64,000 nucleotides of DNA from Acidimicrobiales bacterium (GCA_016794585.1 JAEUJM010000005.1:62001-126000), one strand, 5' to 3'. Positions 1-10,237 are shown, counted from the stretch's first letter. The notes: generated from the sequence alone by a model not told the origin. Program-made: numbers and translations.

Positions 1-354
1 TGCGACACCCTCCGCCGGCGGTGGGTTGAGGCGACCGCCGCAGGAGAACGCGTAGGCGGCGTAGGCCGAGGCCGGGGCGCCCCGCTGGTAGAGGTCGTCG
101 CAGGCGCGCAGGTCGCCGTCGAAGCAGGTGGTGGCGAGCGCGTCCTGGACCTCGTCCCCGCCGAGGGCGTCGGCCGGCGCGGGGGGTCCGAGGGCCTGCG
201 ACAGGTCGGCCGCGATGATGGGCCCACCCACGAACGGGAGCGCCTCGGGGGCCACCTCGTCGCTCGCCCCGGCACAGGCCGCGGCGACGAGGGTCAAGAG
301 CAGCGCCACCGGCGCCAACGACCGCCGGGCGCGGCTTGGACGGGCACCCACCAC
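1..354 (-). CDS. Putative lipoprotein, N-terminal part (runs off the window)
   Basis: The frame is open from a GTG at 354 (a second in-frame GTG is at 351) to the window edge, so the C-terminus is missing. The 118 visible residues begin with an Arg-rich n-region, a hydrophobic stretch and a lipobox ending at Cys27 (LVAAAC), so the product is expected to be an exported lipid-anchored protein. The mature part holds a Cys pair in CFDGDLRACDDLY followed by YAFSCGGR, a cysteine pattern I know from uncharacterised actinobacterial exported proteins. No enzyme motif is visible. It diverges from the envelope genes starting at 460. Confidence 0.7.
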   Translation of the reverse strand, partial: MVGARPSRARRSLAPVALLLTLVAAACAGASDEVAPEALPFVGGPIIAADLSQALGPPAPADALGGDEVQDALATTCFDGDLRACDDLYQRGAPASAYAAYAFSCGGRLNPPPAEGVA

Positions 355-459
355 GGCGGGTCACGCTACTCGCCGGGCGGCGGACGGCCTCGACACCGCC
401 GCTCGGCCGGCCGGGTGGGCGGCCCGACGCTTCCACGCCGGCTCGTTAGGATCCCGCCC

Positions 460-1041
460 GTGGGTCCCGAGGCTCCGGCGGCACGTCGGCCATCGCGCGT
501 CTGGTTCGCGGCGCCTGCCCTCGTGCTGCTCGCTTCGCTCGCGGTCGCAGTGACCCTCGTGGGCCAGGAGTCCAACCAGGTCGAGGACCGCATCCAGCGC
601 TTCGAGCGCGCCGGCGCCCCGGGGCAGGCCGAGCTCGAGTTCGACCGCGCCGGCGAGTACCTGCTCTACGTCGAGGGCCCCGTCACGCCCAACAGCTACA
701 TCGACCCGAACGAGATCATCCTCCTCCCCGACGAGCCGGGCAGCCGACGCACCACCCTGCGCCGCTTCCAGAGCTTCGTCACCTACACCGACCCGTCGGG
801 GATCGGTGGCCACGCCGAGTTCACGTTCACCGTCCCCGAACCCGGGCCGTACCACCTGAAGGTGCGGTGGTCCCCCGAGGACATCAACGGCGTGGCCGTC
901 GGCCCGTACGTCTACGAGGGGGCCAACGGGCCCGTGCGCAAGGCCTTCGGCATCGCCCTGCTGGGCCTCCTGGTCGCGCTCGCGCTCACCGCCGCGCTGG
1001 TGGTGGCCCGCCGGCGCAGCGCCCGGGGGGTGGCACCGTGA
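460..1041 (+). CDS. Membrane-anchored beta-rich protein of unknown function
   Basis: The 193-residue product (GTG start at 460, chosen because AGGAT lies just upstream; an in-frame upstream start at 415 is possible) has a transmembrane segment near residues 15-35, a ~125-residue extracytoplasmic domain rich in beta-like strands (AELEFDRAGEYLLYVEG, AEFTFTVPEPGPYHLKVRW), and a second transmembrane segment at about 165-187 with an Arg-rich cytoplasmic tail. I do not recognise the family. Its stop overlaps the start of the O-antigen-ligase-like gene in a GTGA, so the two are translationally coupled and probably act in the same cell-surface process. Confidence 0.75.
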   Translation: MGPEAPAARRPSRVWFAAPALVLLASLAVAVTLVGQESNQVEDRIQRFERAGAPGQAELEFDRAGEYLLYVEGPVTPNSYIDPNEIILLPDEPGSRRTTLRRFQSFVTYTDPSGIGGHAEFTFTVPEPGPYHLKVRWSPEDINGVAVGPYVYEGANGPVRKAFGIALLGLLVALALTAALVVARRRSARGVAP

Positions 1042-2606
1042 ACGCCGCCCAGCGGACCCTCCGCAACGTCCGGCGATCGGGCTCACGCGGGACGCGCGAG
1101 GTGCAGCGATGGGGTCGACGGGCCCAGCGCGAGGCACGCCACCTGTTCCTCCGGGCCCGGCGCGAGGTGCGTCCGCTCGAGCGGGAGCTCCGCGCCTTCC
1201 CTCGCCGTGCGTCGAGGACGTCGCAGGCGTGGCTCGTCGACGCCGGCCGTGACCTGCGCCACGGCGACCTGCGCGCCGTCGCACTGCTGCTGCTCGTCGT
1301 CACCTTCGCCCTGCTCCCCCTCCAGAACGTTCGCCTCACCGCCGGCGTGGCCGTCGCCGACCTCGTCCTCGTCGTGGCGGCCGGCGTGGCCCTGGTGTCC
1401 CGGCACGAGCGACCGAAATCGTCCCCGCTGCCGGCCCTGGTCCGCAACGGCATCGTCCTGATGGCCCTCGGCGGATTCGTCGGACTGGTCTTCGCCGACG
1501 AGGCCGTGGTGAGCGCCAAGCTCCTGGTCCGCCTGCTGGCGGTGGCCGCATTGGCGGCCGTGGCCATCATCCGCGTCGCCCCGTCGGGCCGGGAAGCCCG
1601 CCGCCTCCTCGTCGCCTTCGTGGTCGTGGGCGCCATCTCGGGCCTCGTGAGCGCGCTCGGCGATGTCACCGGAGCGCCGTTCCTCGATCGCTCGACGTTC
1701 GGCGACCGCGCCGTCGGCCTCACCGTGGTCCCGTACCCGCTCCTCGACTACTTCCGGGGTACCACGGCGGCGGCGGAGTCCATCGCCACCAACCCCAACC
1801 TCTTCGGCGGCGTGTCGGCGGTCGGCGGCGCGCTGGCCGTCATCCTGCTCATCGAAGCCACGGGCTGGCGGGCGCGACTCGTGCTCGGCGCGGCCGCTGC
1901 GGGCCTGTTCCTCGGCGTCCTCTTCTCGGGCTCGCGGAGCGCGCTGCTCGCCCTGCTCGTCGGATGCGTCCCGGCGGTGTGGCGCCTGATCCGCCGCGGC
2001 TTCGGCCGCCATGTGCTCATCGGTGCCGGCATCGTGACGGCGATGGTCGTGCTCAGCCTCTTCACCACCGTGCGGGCGCCGTCGCTCGACCGACTCCTGC
2101 TGCGGGAAGGATCGGCGGACAGCGAGCGCACGGCCGAGTCGACCATCCTGCGCTACCAGAACGCGACCCGCGGGCTCGAGGCGCGTGGGTGGCACAGCCT
2201 GGCGACGGGGTCCGGCCTCCGGGACGACGCGCCCTCCAAGCTCCACGACGGGCACCTGGAGATCTGGGTGGGCCTCGGCCTGATCGGCCTGGCGGGATGG
2301 GCCCTGCTCTGCTTCGGCGTCATCGAGGGCGGGGTGCGCTACGCGGGACGAGCGGGGCCACTCCGCGCCCACGAAGTGGCGCTCCTGGCCCTCGGCAGCG
2401 CCTTCGCCGCCAACGTGGTGGTCACCCTGTTCGTCGACACCATCTGGAACCGCTACATCTGGCTCCTCGTGGCCTTGGCCGTGAGCTTGCTCATCCGCCC
2501 TTACGGCGTCGAGACCGCGCCGGCGCCGGCGGGTGCGGGGCGCACCCCACTTCCGCGGGACCCGGACCGGCCCGACCGCCCCGAACACGAGCTCGTCCCC
2601 GCCTGA
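1038..2606 (+). CDS. O-antigen ligase/polymerase-like membrane protein
   Basis: The 522-residue product starts at the GTG overlapping the preceding stop. The first ~75 residues are strongly basic and cytoplasmic, then about eleven hydrophobic segments follow. SGSRSALLALL near the middle and DGHLEIWVGLGLIGLAGW in the last third match the conserved signatures of the Wzy/WaaL (O-antigen ligase) superfamily, whose members polymerise or transfer surface glycans from an undecaprenyl carrier. The long hydrophilic loop before the His-containing motif is also typical. The glycan and acceptor cannot be inferred; in Gram-positive bacteria such proteins serve exopolysaccharide or wall glycan assembly. 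Confidence 0.8.
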   Translation: MNAAQRTLRNVRRSGSRGTREVQRWGRRAQREARHLFLRARREVRPLERELRAFPRRASRTSQAWLVDAGRDLRHGDLRAVALLLLVVTFALLPLQNVRLTAGVAVADLVLVVAAGVALVSRHERPKSSPLPALVRNGIVLMALGGFVGLVFADEAVVSAKLLVRLLAVAALAAVAIIRVAPSGREARRLLVAFVVVGAISGLVSALGDVTGAPFLDRSTFGDRAVGLTVVPYPLLDYFRGTTAAAESIATNPNLFGGVSAVGGALAVILLIEATGWRARLVLGAAAAGLFLGVLFSGSRSALLALLVGCVPAVWRLIRRGFGRHVLIGAGIVTAMVVLSLFTTVRAPSLDRLLLREGSADSERTAESTILRYQNATRGLEARGWHSLATGSGLRDDAPSKLHDGHLEIWVGLGLIGLAGWALLCFGVIEGGVRYAGRAGPLRAHEVALLALGSAFAANVVVTLFVDTIWNRYIWLLVALAVSLLIRPYGVETAPAPAGAGRTPLPRDPDRPDRPEHELVPA

Positions 2607-2630
2607 GGGGACAGCGCGCCCGGGTCGCGC

Positions 2631-3614
2631 TCAGGTCGTGGCCACCCAGGGCACCGCCTCGGCGGCCGCGCACCCCTGGACGAGGAAGCCCCGGACCTCG
2701 TCGGGAGCGGTGCCCGCGCAGGACGAGCGGATCCAGGCCCAGACCGGGGCGGTGGGATCCACCACCTGGTAGACGTCGACGCTCCCGTCGGCCGCGAGGC
2801 GGTAGACCACGGTCGCCGGGACCAGGGCACCGTCGCCCGGCTCATCGGCTTGGAGCCATGCCGACACGCCCCGCCGAGCCGCCGCGGCCAGGCACCGGCG
2901 GGCCTCGCTGAGCACCACGTTGCGCCCCGTGGCGGCCGCCTCGGCCAACGACGCGTCGAAGCCGCAGTCGACCTCGGCGGCCGGCAGCGCCACCTCGTCG
3001 GCGACGGGCGCCCCGAGGGGTGTCGCCGCGAGGACGATCGCGCAGCCCGCACCCGGGTCGACCCCGATGGTGAGGTAGTTGGTGGAGCCCGGCGCCAGGT
3101 CGACCTCCGCATCGCACCGGTCGACCGCGTCACCGACCGAGGCGCACGTCGCGGCACAGGCCTGCTGCGCGGACACGACGTGGTACGGCCCCTCGGGAAG
3201 GGTCACGTCGACCACCGGGGAGGGATCGGCCGGCGGGCGGAGCTGGCGCTGCACCACGGCGGCTCCGTCGGGATCCAGCACGAGCAGCCAGGACAGGTGC
3301 CCGGCCGGGTAGCAGCAGTCGGTCAGGTCCTGGGTGATCCGGAGACGGGCACCCTCGGGATCGCCGGCGGCGAGGGTGACCGGCGGCGCCGTCGCCGCGC
3401 CCGGAGCCGAGGGCGCCGGGCCGGTGCTGCTGCGCGGCGCCACCGTGTCCGCGGCGGCGCCGTCGCCCACCGGGTCCCCGGTGGAACAGGCCGAGAGTGC
3501 CCCCGCCAGCGAGAGTGCCGTCACGAGGGCCACGCTCGGGGCCACCCGGCGCCAGGAGTGACGGCCCGCGCCACGCCGCGACCGTTCGATCCGGCCCGCA
3601 CTCGAGTCCCCCAC
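2631..3614 (-). CDS. Putative lipoprotein, Cys-rich
   Basis: The 327-residue product is secreted and lipid-anchored judging from an Arg-rich n-region, a hydrophobic stretch and the lipobox LAGALSAC. I chose the GTG at 3614 because it supplies the basic n-region; a GTG at 3545 would remove it. A Pro/Ala/Thr-rich linker follows the lipobox, then a domain with several Cys residues (DLTDCCYPAGH, QQACAATCAS, DRCDAEVDL). The repeated carboxyl-terminal cysteines suggest disulfides outside the cell. I do not recognise the family. It converges on the ligase gene with a 24-bp gap and diverges from the B12-type regulator. Confidence 0.7.
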   Translation of the reverse strand: MGDSSAGRIERSRRGAGRHSWRRVAPSVALVTALSLAGALSACSTGDPVGDGAAADTVAPRSSTGPAPSAPGAATAPPVTLAAGDPEGARLRITQDLTDCCYPAGHLSWLLVLDPDGAAVVQRQLRPPADPSPVVDVTLPEGPYHVVSAQQACAATCASVGDAVDRCDAEVDLAPGSTNYLTIGVDPGAGCAIVLAATPLGAPVADEVALPAAEVDCGFDASLAEAAATGRNVVLSEARRCLAAAARRGVSAWLQADEPGDGALVPATVVYRLAADGSVDVYQVVDPTAPVWAWIRSSCAGTAPDEVRGFLVQGCAAAEAVPWVATT

Positions 3615-3672
3615 GGGTGCGAGGTTAAGCAATTGGTTCGAGCAGAGTCCGCCACTTGGATGCATTTAGCCC

Positions 3673-3678
3673 TAACTT
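3673..3678 (+). promoter_or_regulatory. -10 box of a leaderless promoter for the B12 regulator
   Basis: TAACTT at these positions is followed by 7 bases and then the ATG at 3686. The same TANNNT-N6-8-start arrangement recurs at more than ten other genes in the window, which supports reading it as a -10 element with the transcript starting at or next to the start codon. No clear -35 is visible. Confidence 0.45.
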
Positions 3679-3685
3679 TCGGGGC

Positions 3686-4552
3686 ATGGTCACCGAGCTC
3701 ATCAGCCTGCAGGACGCCGCTGACGTGCTCGGCGTGCACTACATGACCGCCTACCGCTATGTGCGCACCGGCCGCCTGGCCGCGGTCAAGGAGGGCGCAG
3801 AGTGGCGGGTGGACCCCGCCGACCTCGCCGACCTCGAGGTGGGCCGCCGCGCTCGGGCCGGGGCCACCGCCGACGACCGCACGTCGCCGACGGCGCCCGC
3901 CGACCACCGCCCGAGGACCTGGACCGCCGAGCCGAGCCGCCTCGCGGGCCGGCTGATCGAGGGTGACGAGCCCGGCACCTGGCAGCTCATCGAGGACGCG
4001 TTGACCGCCGGGGCGACCCCGGAGACGATCTACACCGACCTGCTCGTCCCCGCCATGGCCGAGGTCGGCGACCGGTGGGCCCGCGGCGATGCGTCCGTCG
4101 CCGACGAGCACACCGCCACCGTCACCGTCCAGCGCCTCGTGGGCCGCCTGGGCCCGTCGTTCGCCCGCCGCGGCCGCAAGCGCGGCACCATCGTGCTCGG
4201 CGCCGCACCGGGCGACAGCCACGGCCTGACCGTGAGCCTGCTGGCCGACCCGCTGCGGGGGCGGGGTTTCGCGGTCGTGGACCTCGGCGCCAACGTCCCC
4301 ACGGAGGCGTGGCTCGACGCGGTACGGGGTGCCGAGCGGCTGAAGGCCGTGGGCATCAGCGTGATCGCGCCCGGCCTCGACACCACCGTCGAGGCGACCG
4401 CCGCCGCGGTGCACGAAGCCACGGACGTGCCCGTGGTGCTCGGCGGCGGCGGCCTCGCCGACGAGGCCCACGCACGGGCCCTCGGCGCCGACGGGTGGGC
4501 CTCGAGCCACGCCGAGGCCATCGAGCTCTTCGAGCGCCTCGCCAGCGACTGA
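3686..4552 (+). CDS. CarH-like B12-dependent photoreceptor regulator with excisionase-type HTH
   Basis: The 288-residue protein has an N-terminal helix-turn-helix of the excisionase (Xis/HTH_17) kind at residues 4-52 (SLQDAADVLGVHYMTAYRYV), a charged linker, a four-helix cobalamin cap domain at about 85-160, and a Rossmann B12-binding domain at 165-288. The cap carries W131-x9-E141-H142 (WARGDASVADEH), the signature of the CarH/LitR photoreceptors, and the Rossmann part has D177-x-H179 (PGDSHG), where His is the lower axial ligand of cobalamin. CarH proteins bind DNA as adenosylcobalamin tetramers in the dark and release it in light. Known CarH proteins use a MerR-type HTH, so this pairing is unusual. 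The ATG at 3686 sits 7 bases after TAACTT, consistent with a leaderless mRNA; an upstream in-frame ATG at 3656 is possible. Confidence 0.85.
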   Translation: MVTELISLQDAADVLGVHYMTAYRYVRTGRLAAVKEGAEWRVDPADLADLEVGRRARAGATADDRTSPTAPADHRPRTWTAEPSRLAGRLIEGDEPGTWQLIEDALTAGATPETIYTDLLVPAMAEVGDRWARGDASVADEHTATVTVQRLVGRLGPSFARRGRKRGTIVLGAAPGDSHGLTVSLLADPLRGRGFAVVDLGANVPTEAWLDAVRGAERLKAVGISVIAPGLDTTVEATAAAVHEATDVPVVLGGGGLADEAHARALGADGWASSHAEAIELFERLASD

Positions 4553-4637
4553 CGAAGCCGCGCCACTCCCGGGCCCCTGGCGAGGGCGACCCAGCCTCCC
4601 ACCGAGGCGACCGAGCGCCGACCCCTCGCGCCGGTCG

Positions 4638-4655
4638 GACGAAGTTCTCTTCGTC
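4638..4655. promoter_or_regulatory. Inverted repeat GACGAAG-TTCT-CTTCGTC
   Basis: Seven-base perfect arms flank a 4-base centre 85 bases after the regulator stop and 23 bases before the larger AT-rich palindrome. It may be the terminator hairpin of the regulator gene, although no T-run follows, or an additional protein-binding site for the fasciclin promoter. Confidence 0.4.
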
Positions 4656-4677
4656 TGCGGGTTGTGATTCTTCTGAC

Positions 4678-4704
4678 TTAGTGCTAAAAGTTATTTATCA
4701 CTAA
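4678..4704. promoter_or_regulatory. 27-bp AT-rich palindrome, candidate operator of the fasciclin gene
   Basis: The arms are TTAGTG-c-TAAA at 4678-4688 and TTTA-t-CACTAA at 4694-4704, with 10 of 13 half-site positions complementary. It lies in one of the few AT-rich stretches of the window, between the CarH-like regulator and the fasciclin lipoprotein. A possible promoter reads TTGTGA (4662-4667), 17-bp spacer, TAAAAG (4685-4690), so the palindrome would cover the -10 and the start site. That position suits a repressor. The regulator next door is the obvious candidate binder; this is inference. Confidence 0.55.
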
Positions 4705-4732
4705 CAGCCCCTCCCCCCAAGGAACCCCTCCC

Positions 4733-5290
4733 ATGCGCACCCCCAAGATCCTCAAGCTCGGCGCAGTGGCCTTCGCCGCCGCCCTCCTCGTCGCCGCTTG
4801 CAGCAGCGACGGTGACGACGAGAGCGCCACCACCACCGAGGCGCCCACCGAGACCACCGCAGCGCCCGACGACGCCGCCGCCGAGGCGAACATCGTCGAG
4901 ACCGCCGTCGCCGCCGGCGACTTCACCACCCTCGTGACGGCCGTCGAGGCCGCCGGCCTGGCCGAGACCCTCTCGGATGAGGGCCCGTACACCGTGTTCG
5001 CTCCGACCGACGCCGCCTTCGAGGCCCTGCCCGCGGGGACCCTCGACGAGCTGCTCGCCGACCCCGACGCCCTCGCCAACGTCCTCACCTACCACGTGGT
5101 GGACGGCGACGTGATGGCCGCCGACCTGTCGGACGGCATGGAGGTCGAGGCCCTCAACGGCGAGACCCTCACCATCACCGTCGACGGCGACACCGTGAAG
5201 GTCAACGACGCCACCGTGACCACGGCCGACATCGTCACCTCGAACGGCGTGATCCACGTGATCGACACCGTGCTGGTCCCGGCCGGCTGA
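4733..5290 (+). CDS. Fasciclin (FAS1) domain lipoprotein
   Basis: The 185-residue product begins with a short basic n-region and a lipobox (LLVAAC at about residue 22), then a Ser/Asp/Thr/Glu-rich spacer and one FAS1 domain from about residue 50 to the end. Family landmarks visible are [27 protein letters not shown] and the C-terminal [17 protein letters not shown]1 lipoproteins (for example mycobacterial MPT70/MPT83) are cell-surface proteins linked to adhesion or matrix interactions. AAGGA precedes the ATG by 9 bases. The gene follows the B12-type regulator by 180 bp with a palindrome in between, so light or B12 control is possible. Confidence 0.9.
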   Translation: MRTPKILKLGAVAFAAALLVAACSSDGDDESATTTEAPTETTAAPDDAAAEANIVETAVAAGDFTTLVTAVEAAGLAETLSDEGPYTVFAPTDAAFEALPAGTLDELLADPDALANVLTYHVVDGDVMAADLSDGMEVEALNGETLTITVDGDTVKVNDATVTTADIVTSNGVIHVIDTVLVPAG

Positions 5291-5383
5291 GCGCCGGGCA
5301 TCCCGCGCTCCCTGTCGCACCGAACCACCCGTAGGACAGCACCACCGACAGCACCGCAACACCCGTAGCACCGCCGGCATCGA

Positions 5384-5410
5384 GGGGCGGAGGGCCGAGC
5401 CCTCCGCCCC
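5384..5410 (+). terminator. Hairpin after the fasciclin gene
   Basis: A perfect 11-bp stem, GGGGCGGAGGG at 5384-5394 and CCCTCCGCCCC at 5400-5410, with loop CCGAG. There is no T-tract, as is common for actinobacterial terminators. It sits 94 bases after the fasciclin stop and 34 bases before the next start, so it may separate the two units or fold in the leader of the downstream pair. Confidence 0.5.
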
Positions 5411-5444
5411 GAGGTGCCCCCACCGCAGACCTGGAGGTCCCCCA

Positions 5445-5636
5445 GTGCACCACCGCCCCTCACTCCCGCACCTGGCCATCGTGGCCGGCCTGGTGGTACT
5501 CGCCGCCTGGCTGGGGTTGGCCTCCGGCAACGCCCTCGGCGCCGCCTACAGCCTCATCGCCGCCATCGTCGTGCTGAGCCGTGCCTTCGAGCCCTCGGTC
5601 GAGCCGGCACCGGTCCGAGTCGAGGTCGAGCCATGA
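5445..5636 (+). CDS. Small membrane protein coupled to WhiB
   Basis: The 63-residue product starts at a GTG preceded by CTGGAGG. It has two hydrophobic stretches (about residues 10-28 and 30-46) and an acidic, Pro-rich C-terminal tail (PSVEPAPVRVEVEP). It ends in an ATGA overlap with the WhiB gene, so the two are almost certainly co-translated. No family is recognised. Similar tiny membrane proteins next to WhiB genes could tether or modulate the regulator, but nothing in the sequence shows that. Confidence 0.7.
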   Translation: MHHRPSLPHLAIVAGLVVLAAWLGLASGNALGAAYSLIAAIVVLSRAFEPSVEPAPVRVEVEP

Positions 5637-5992
5637 CCGCCCCGGTGGTCGACGCCGAGCGCACCACGGGCGCCGACGGGGCGCTCCTGTGGCAGGAGCG
5701 CTGGTGGAACGTCCACGCCAAGTGCAAGGGCAAGACGCACCTGTTCTTCGCCCCGGCCGGCGAGCGCCCCGAGGCCCGGGCCCGCCGGGAGGACCTCGCC
5801 CGGAAGTACTGCGCCGTCTGCCCCGTCCAGGCACCGTGTCGGGAGGAGGCCCGGATCAACCACGAGGCCGGCCTGTGGGGCGGCGAGAACGAGGAGGAGC
5901 GGGCCGAGGCCGGCTTCGCTCCCCGCGCCATCACCCGCCGATCGGTGCAGGTCGCGGTCTCGGTCGGTGGCCGGCGGGCGACCGCCAGCTAG
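5633..5992 (+). CDS. WhiB-family iron-sulfur transcriptional regulator
   Basis: The 119-residue protein has the four WhiB cysteines that bind a [4Fe-4S] cluster (AKCKGKTHLFF, then KYCAVCPVQAPC) and the turn motif GLWGGENEEER, followed by a basic C-terminus that contacts DNA. The segment between the first and second Cys is slightly long (PAGERPEARARR). WhiB proteins act with the housekeeping sigma factor to control differentiation, redox response or metabolism and are confined to Actinobacteria and their phages. The ATG overlaps the stop of the small membrane protein gene. Confidence 0.93.
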   Translation: MTAPVVDAERTTGADGALLWQERWWNVHAKCKGKTHLFFAPAGERPEARARREDLARKYCAVCPVQAPCREEARINHEAGLWGGENEEERAEAGFAPRAITRRSVQVAVSVGGRRATAS

Positions 5993-6047
5993 CGACGCAC
6001 CTCCGCCCCCGCGCGCTTCCCCCCGGCGCGCCGGCTGGGCGGCACCC

Positions 6048-6091
6048 CTGGCTCCCGGTCCGCTTGCTCCCAAGGGCGGATCGGGAGCCAG
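6048..6091. terminator. Hairpin H1 between convergent genes, repeated sequence
   Basis: The arms are 16 bp with one mismatch: CTGGCTCCCGGTCCGC at 6048-6063 and GCGGATCGGGAGCCAG at 6076-6091. It lies between the WhiB gene and the SDR gene that points toward it, fitting a bidirectional terminator. The outer stem sequence and the following TCGGGT are nearly identical to the hairpin at 60421-60464, so this is a dispersed repeat rather than a random stem. Confidence 0.6.
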
Positions 6092-6175
6092 TCGGGTTCT
6101 CAGGTCACGAAGCAACCCGGGCGATCGCCAGAGATCGCCGGTCGTTCGCCGCGGTGAGGTGTCGTCGCCGCCTGG

Positions 6176-6985
6176 CTACTGCGGGAAGTCGACGTCGGGC
6201 AGGGAGCCGAGCTCGTCCAAGGGGAACCGGCGACCGGCCACGAACCCGCCGTCGACCACGAGCGAGTGGCCCGTGACGAACGAGGCGTCGTCGGAGGCGA
6301 GGAAGAGGATCGCGGCGGCGACCTCCTCGGGCCGGCCCGCCCGACCCATGAGGTGCTGGTCGACGAACCAGTTCCGGATCGTCGCCAGCGACGGGTCGTG
6401 GAGCACCTCGGTCATCGGCGTGTCGATGAGCCCGGGGCACACACAGTTCACCCGCACCCCCGAGCGTCCGTAGTCGGTGGCCATGTTGCGGGTCAGCAGC
6501 ACCACCGCCCCCTTGGAGGCGTTGTAGGCGGCCTGACCCGAGAAGCCCACGATTCCCTCGATGCTGGCGATGTTGACGATGCTGCCGGCGCCCGCCGCCA
6601 CCATGTGGGGCACGACGTGCTTGGTCACCAGGTAGGTGCCCTTGAGGTTGATGTCGAGGACGCGGTCCCACTCCTCGGCGGGCACCTGGTCGACCGAGCC
6701 GGCCGAGGCCACGCCCGCGGCGTTGAGGAGGATGTCGATGCGCCCGAAGCGCTCGACCACGTCGGCGACCCGCGCCTCGATCTGGGCCTCGTCGCGCACG
6801 TCGAGCGGCCAGTAGGCCACCTCTGGCGCGGACGCCTCGAGGCCGGCGACGACCTCGGGGCTGGGCCCGGCGAGGTCGAGGCCGGCGATGGACGCGCCCT
6901 CGGCGGCGAAGCGCTGCGCGGTGGCCGCGCCGATGCCCGACGCCGCGCCGGTGATGACCGCGACGCGGCCGTCGAGTCGACCCAC
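6176..6985 (-). CDS. SDR-family NAD(P)-dependent oxidoreductase
   Basis: The 269-residue protein is a classical short-chain dehydrogenase: cofactor loop TGAASGIG at residues 12-19, NAAG near 88, catalytic Ser in SIVNIASIEG, and YNASK as the Tyr-Lys pair. An Asp after the second strand (GLDLA) suggests NAD preference. The C-terminus is typical (GHSLVVDGGF). SDRs of this kind oxidise or reduce a hydroxyl/keto group on small molecules, CoA thioesters or steroids; the substrate is unknown. It is followed upstream by the steroid thiolase gene on the same strand with a 34-bp gap, so the two probably form a unit. Confidence 0.88.
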   Translation of the reverse strand: MGRLDGRVAVITGAASGIGAATAQRFAAEGASIAGLDLAGPSPEVVAGLEASAPEVAYWPLDVRDEAQIEARVADVVERFGRIDILLNAAGVASAGSVDQVPAEEWDRVLDINLKGTYLVTKHVVPHMVAAGAGSIVNIASIEGIVGFSGQAAYNASKGAVVLLTRNMATDYGRSGVRVNCVCPGLIDTPMTEVLHDPSLATIRNWFVDQHLMGRAGRPEEVAAAILFLASDDASFVTGHSLVVDGGFVAGRRFPLDELGSLPDVDFPQ

Positions 6986-7019
6986 GGCCGGCCCCTGTCC
7001 CTCGTCCCCCGGACCCGGG

Positions 7020-9451
<2,432 letters not shown>

Positions 9452-9826
9452 GGGGCCACCCCGCGACTCGGCGGGTCCTGTCGCCGCAGTCCGTTTCCGG
9501 CCATGCTCGTCCCTGCGCGTGGCCCGAAGCCGTTGCGTCGCCACCCGCCGAGCCGCTACCCCGTTGGGCAGGGGGTCGCTCGAGGCGAACCCCTGAGGGT
9601 GGACTATCGCCGGCGCCGCCGCCTCGCACAGCGAGCATCCCCGGAGCGCACCACGCCAACCGCGGTTGGGGCCCGCCGATCCGGGAACGGTGAGACCGCC
9701 GACAGCGGCCTCACGCTTCCGAGAACGCAGCCCCGCCGAAGGTCCCGCCTTCTCGGAACGCTGACGCCGCCACCCGCGGCCCGAGCCTTCCGAGAACCGG
9801 GGCGGCGTCGACAGCGGCGGGCGAGG
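9452..9826. other. Non-coding stretch with alternating short repeats
   Basis: This 375-base region between the convergent mcr and nitroreductase genes has no convincing gene. Its right half holds three copies of TTCCGAGAA in alternating orientation: forward at 9717-9725, inverted as TTCTCGGAA at 9750-9758, and forward at 9788-9796. The copies can pair to form hairpins and may serve as transcription stops for both flanking genes. The left half is GC-rich with nothing recognisable. Confidence 0.6.
9681..9728. repeat. Dispersed repeat R1 (CCGGGAACGGTGAG...)
   Basis: CCGGGAACGGTGAG at 9681-9694 is identical to the minus-strand sequence at 18861-18874, and both copies are followed by a GCGGCCT block and a GAGAACGC tail in related order. 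R1 itself can fold because GTGAGACCGC pairs partly with GCGGCCTCAC. Both copies lie in intergenic sequence next to gene ends. Confidence 0.5.
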
Positions 9827-10237
9827 TCAGCGGGGGCGGCAGCGCACGAGCACCGCCCGGGTGAGGCGGTCGTCGTCCGTGCCGTCGCCGAGCACCTTGG
9901 CCGCCTTCGGGAAGCGGTCGAGGTAAGCGGCGAGGAGCGGCGCCGCCGCGTCAGGCTCGTCTGCCCCACGCACCGCCTGTCCTGCCATCGCATGCCTCTC
10001 GCCGGCGAGGAGCACGTCGAGATCACGCGACCGCTCGAAGTTGCGCCACCACTGCTTGGTCTCGGGGCGGCCGACCAAGATCACCACCTCGTCACCGTGT
10101 CGGGCGTACCGGGTGGGCAGGACGATGTGGCGACCGGTCCGCCGGCCCTCATAGGTGAGCAGCGCGGTCGACCCGGACAGCAGTCGATGCGCTGGCGAGC
10201 GCAGCACGCCGCCGACGACCGAGTTGGCAAGACCCAT
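9827..10237 (-). CDS. Deazaflavin (F420)-dependent nitroreductase-family protein
   Basis: The 136-residue protein has the split-barrel DUF385 fold of Ddn-like proteins: YEGRRTGRHIVLPTRYARHGDEVVILVG followed by KQWWRNFER. These bind F420H2 (or another flavin) and reduce quinones, nitro compounds or enones; some act in steroid-related reduction. The length is normal. The ATG at 10237 has no strong ribosome site. It stands alone between two converging or unrelated genes. Confidence 0.85.
   Translation of the reverse strand: MGLANSVVGGVLRSPAHRLLSGSTALLTYEGRRTGRHIVLPTRYARHGDEVVILVGRPETKQWWRNFERSRDLDVLLAGERHAMAGQAVRGADEPDAAAPLLAAYLDRFPKAAKVLGDGTDDDRLTRAVLVRCRPR

Noticed and set aside
9560..9620. 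tRNA-like cloverleaf near GGGCAGGGGGTCGCTCGAGG.
   Set aside because: No acceptor stem pairing and no T-loop GTTCRANNC could be found.
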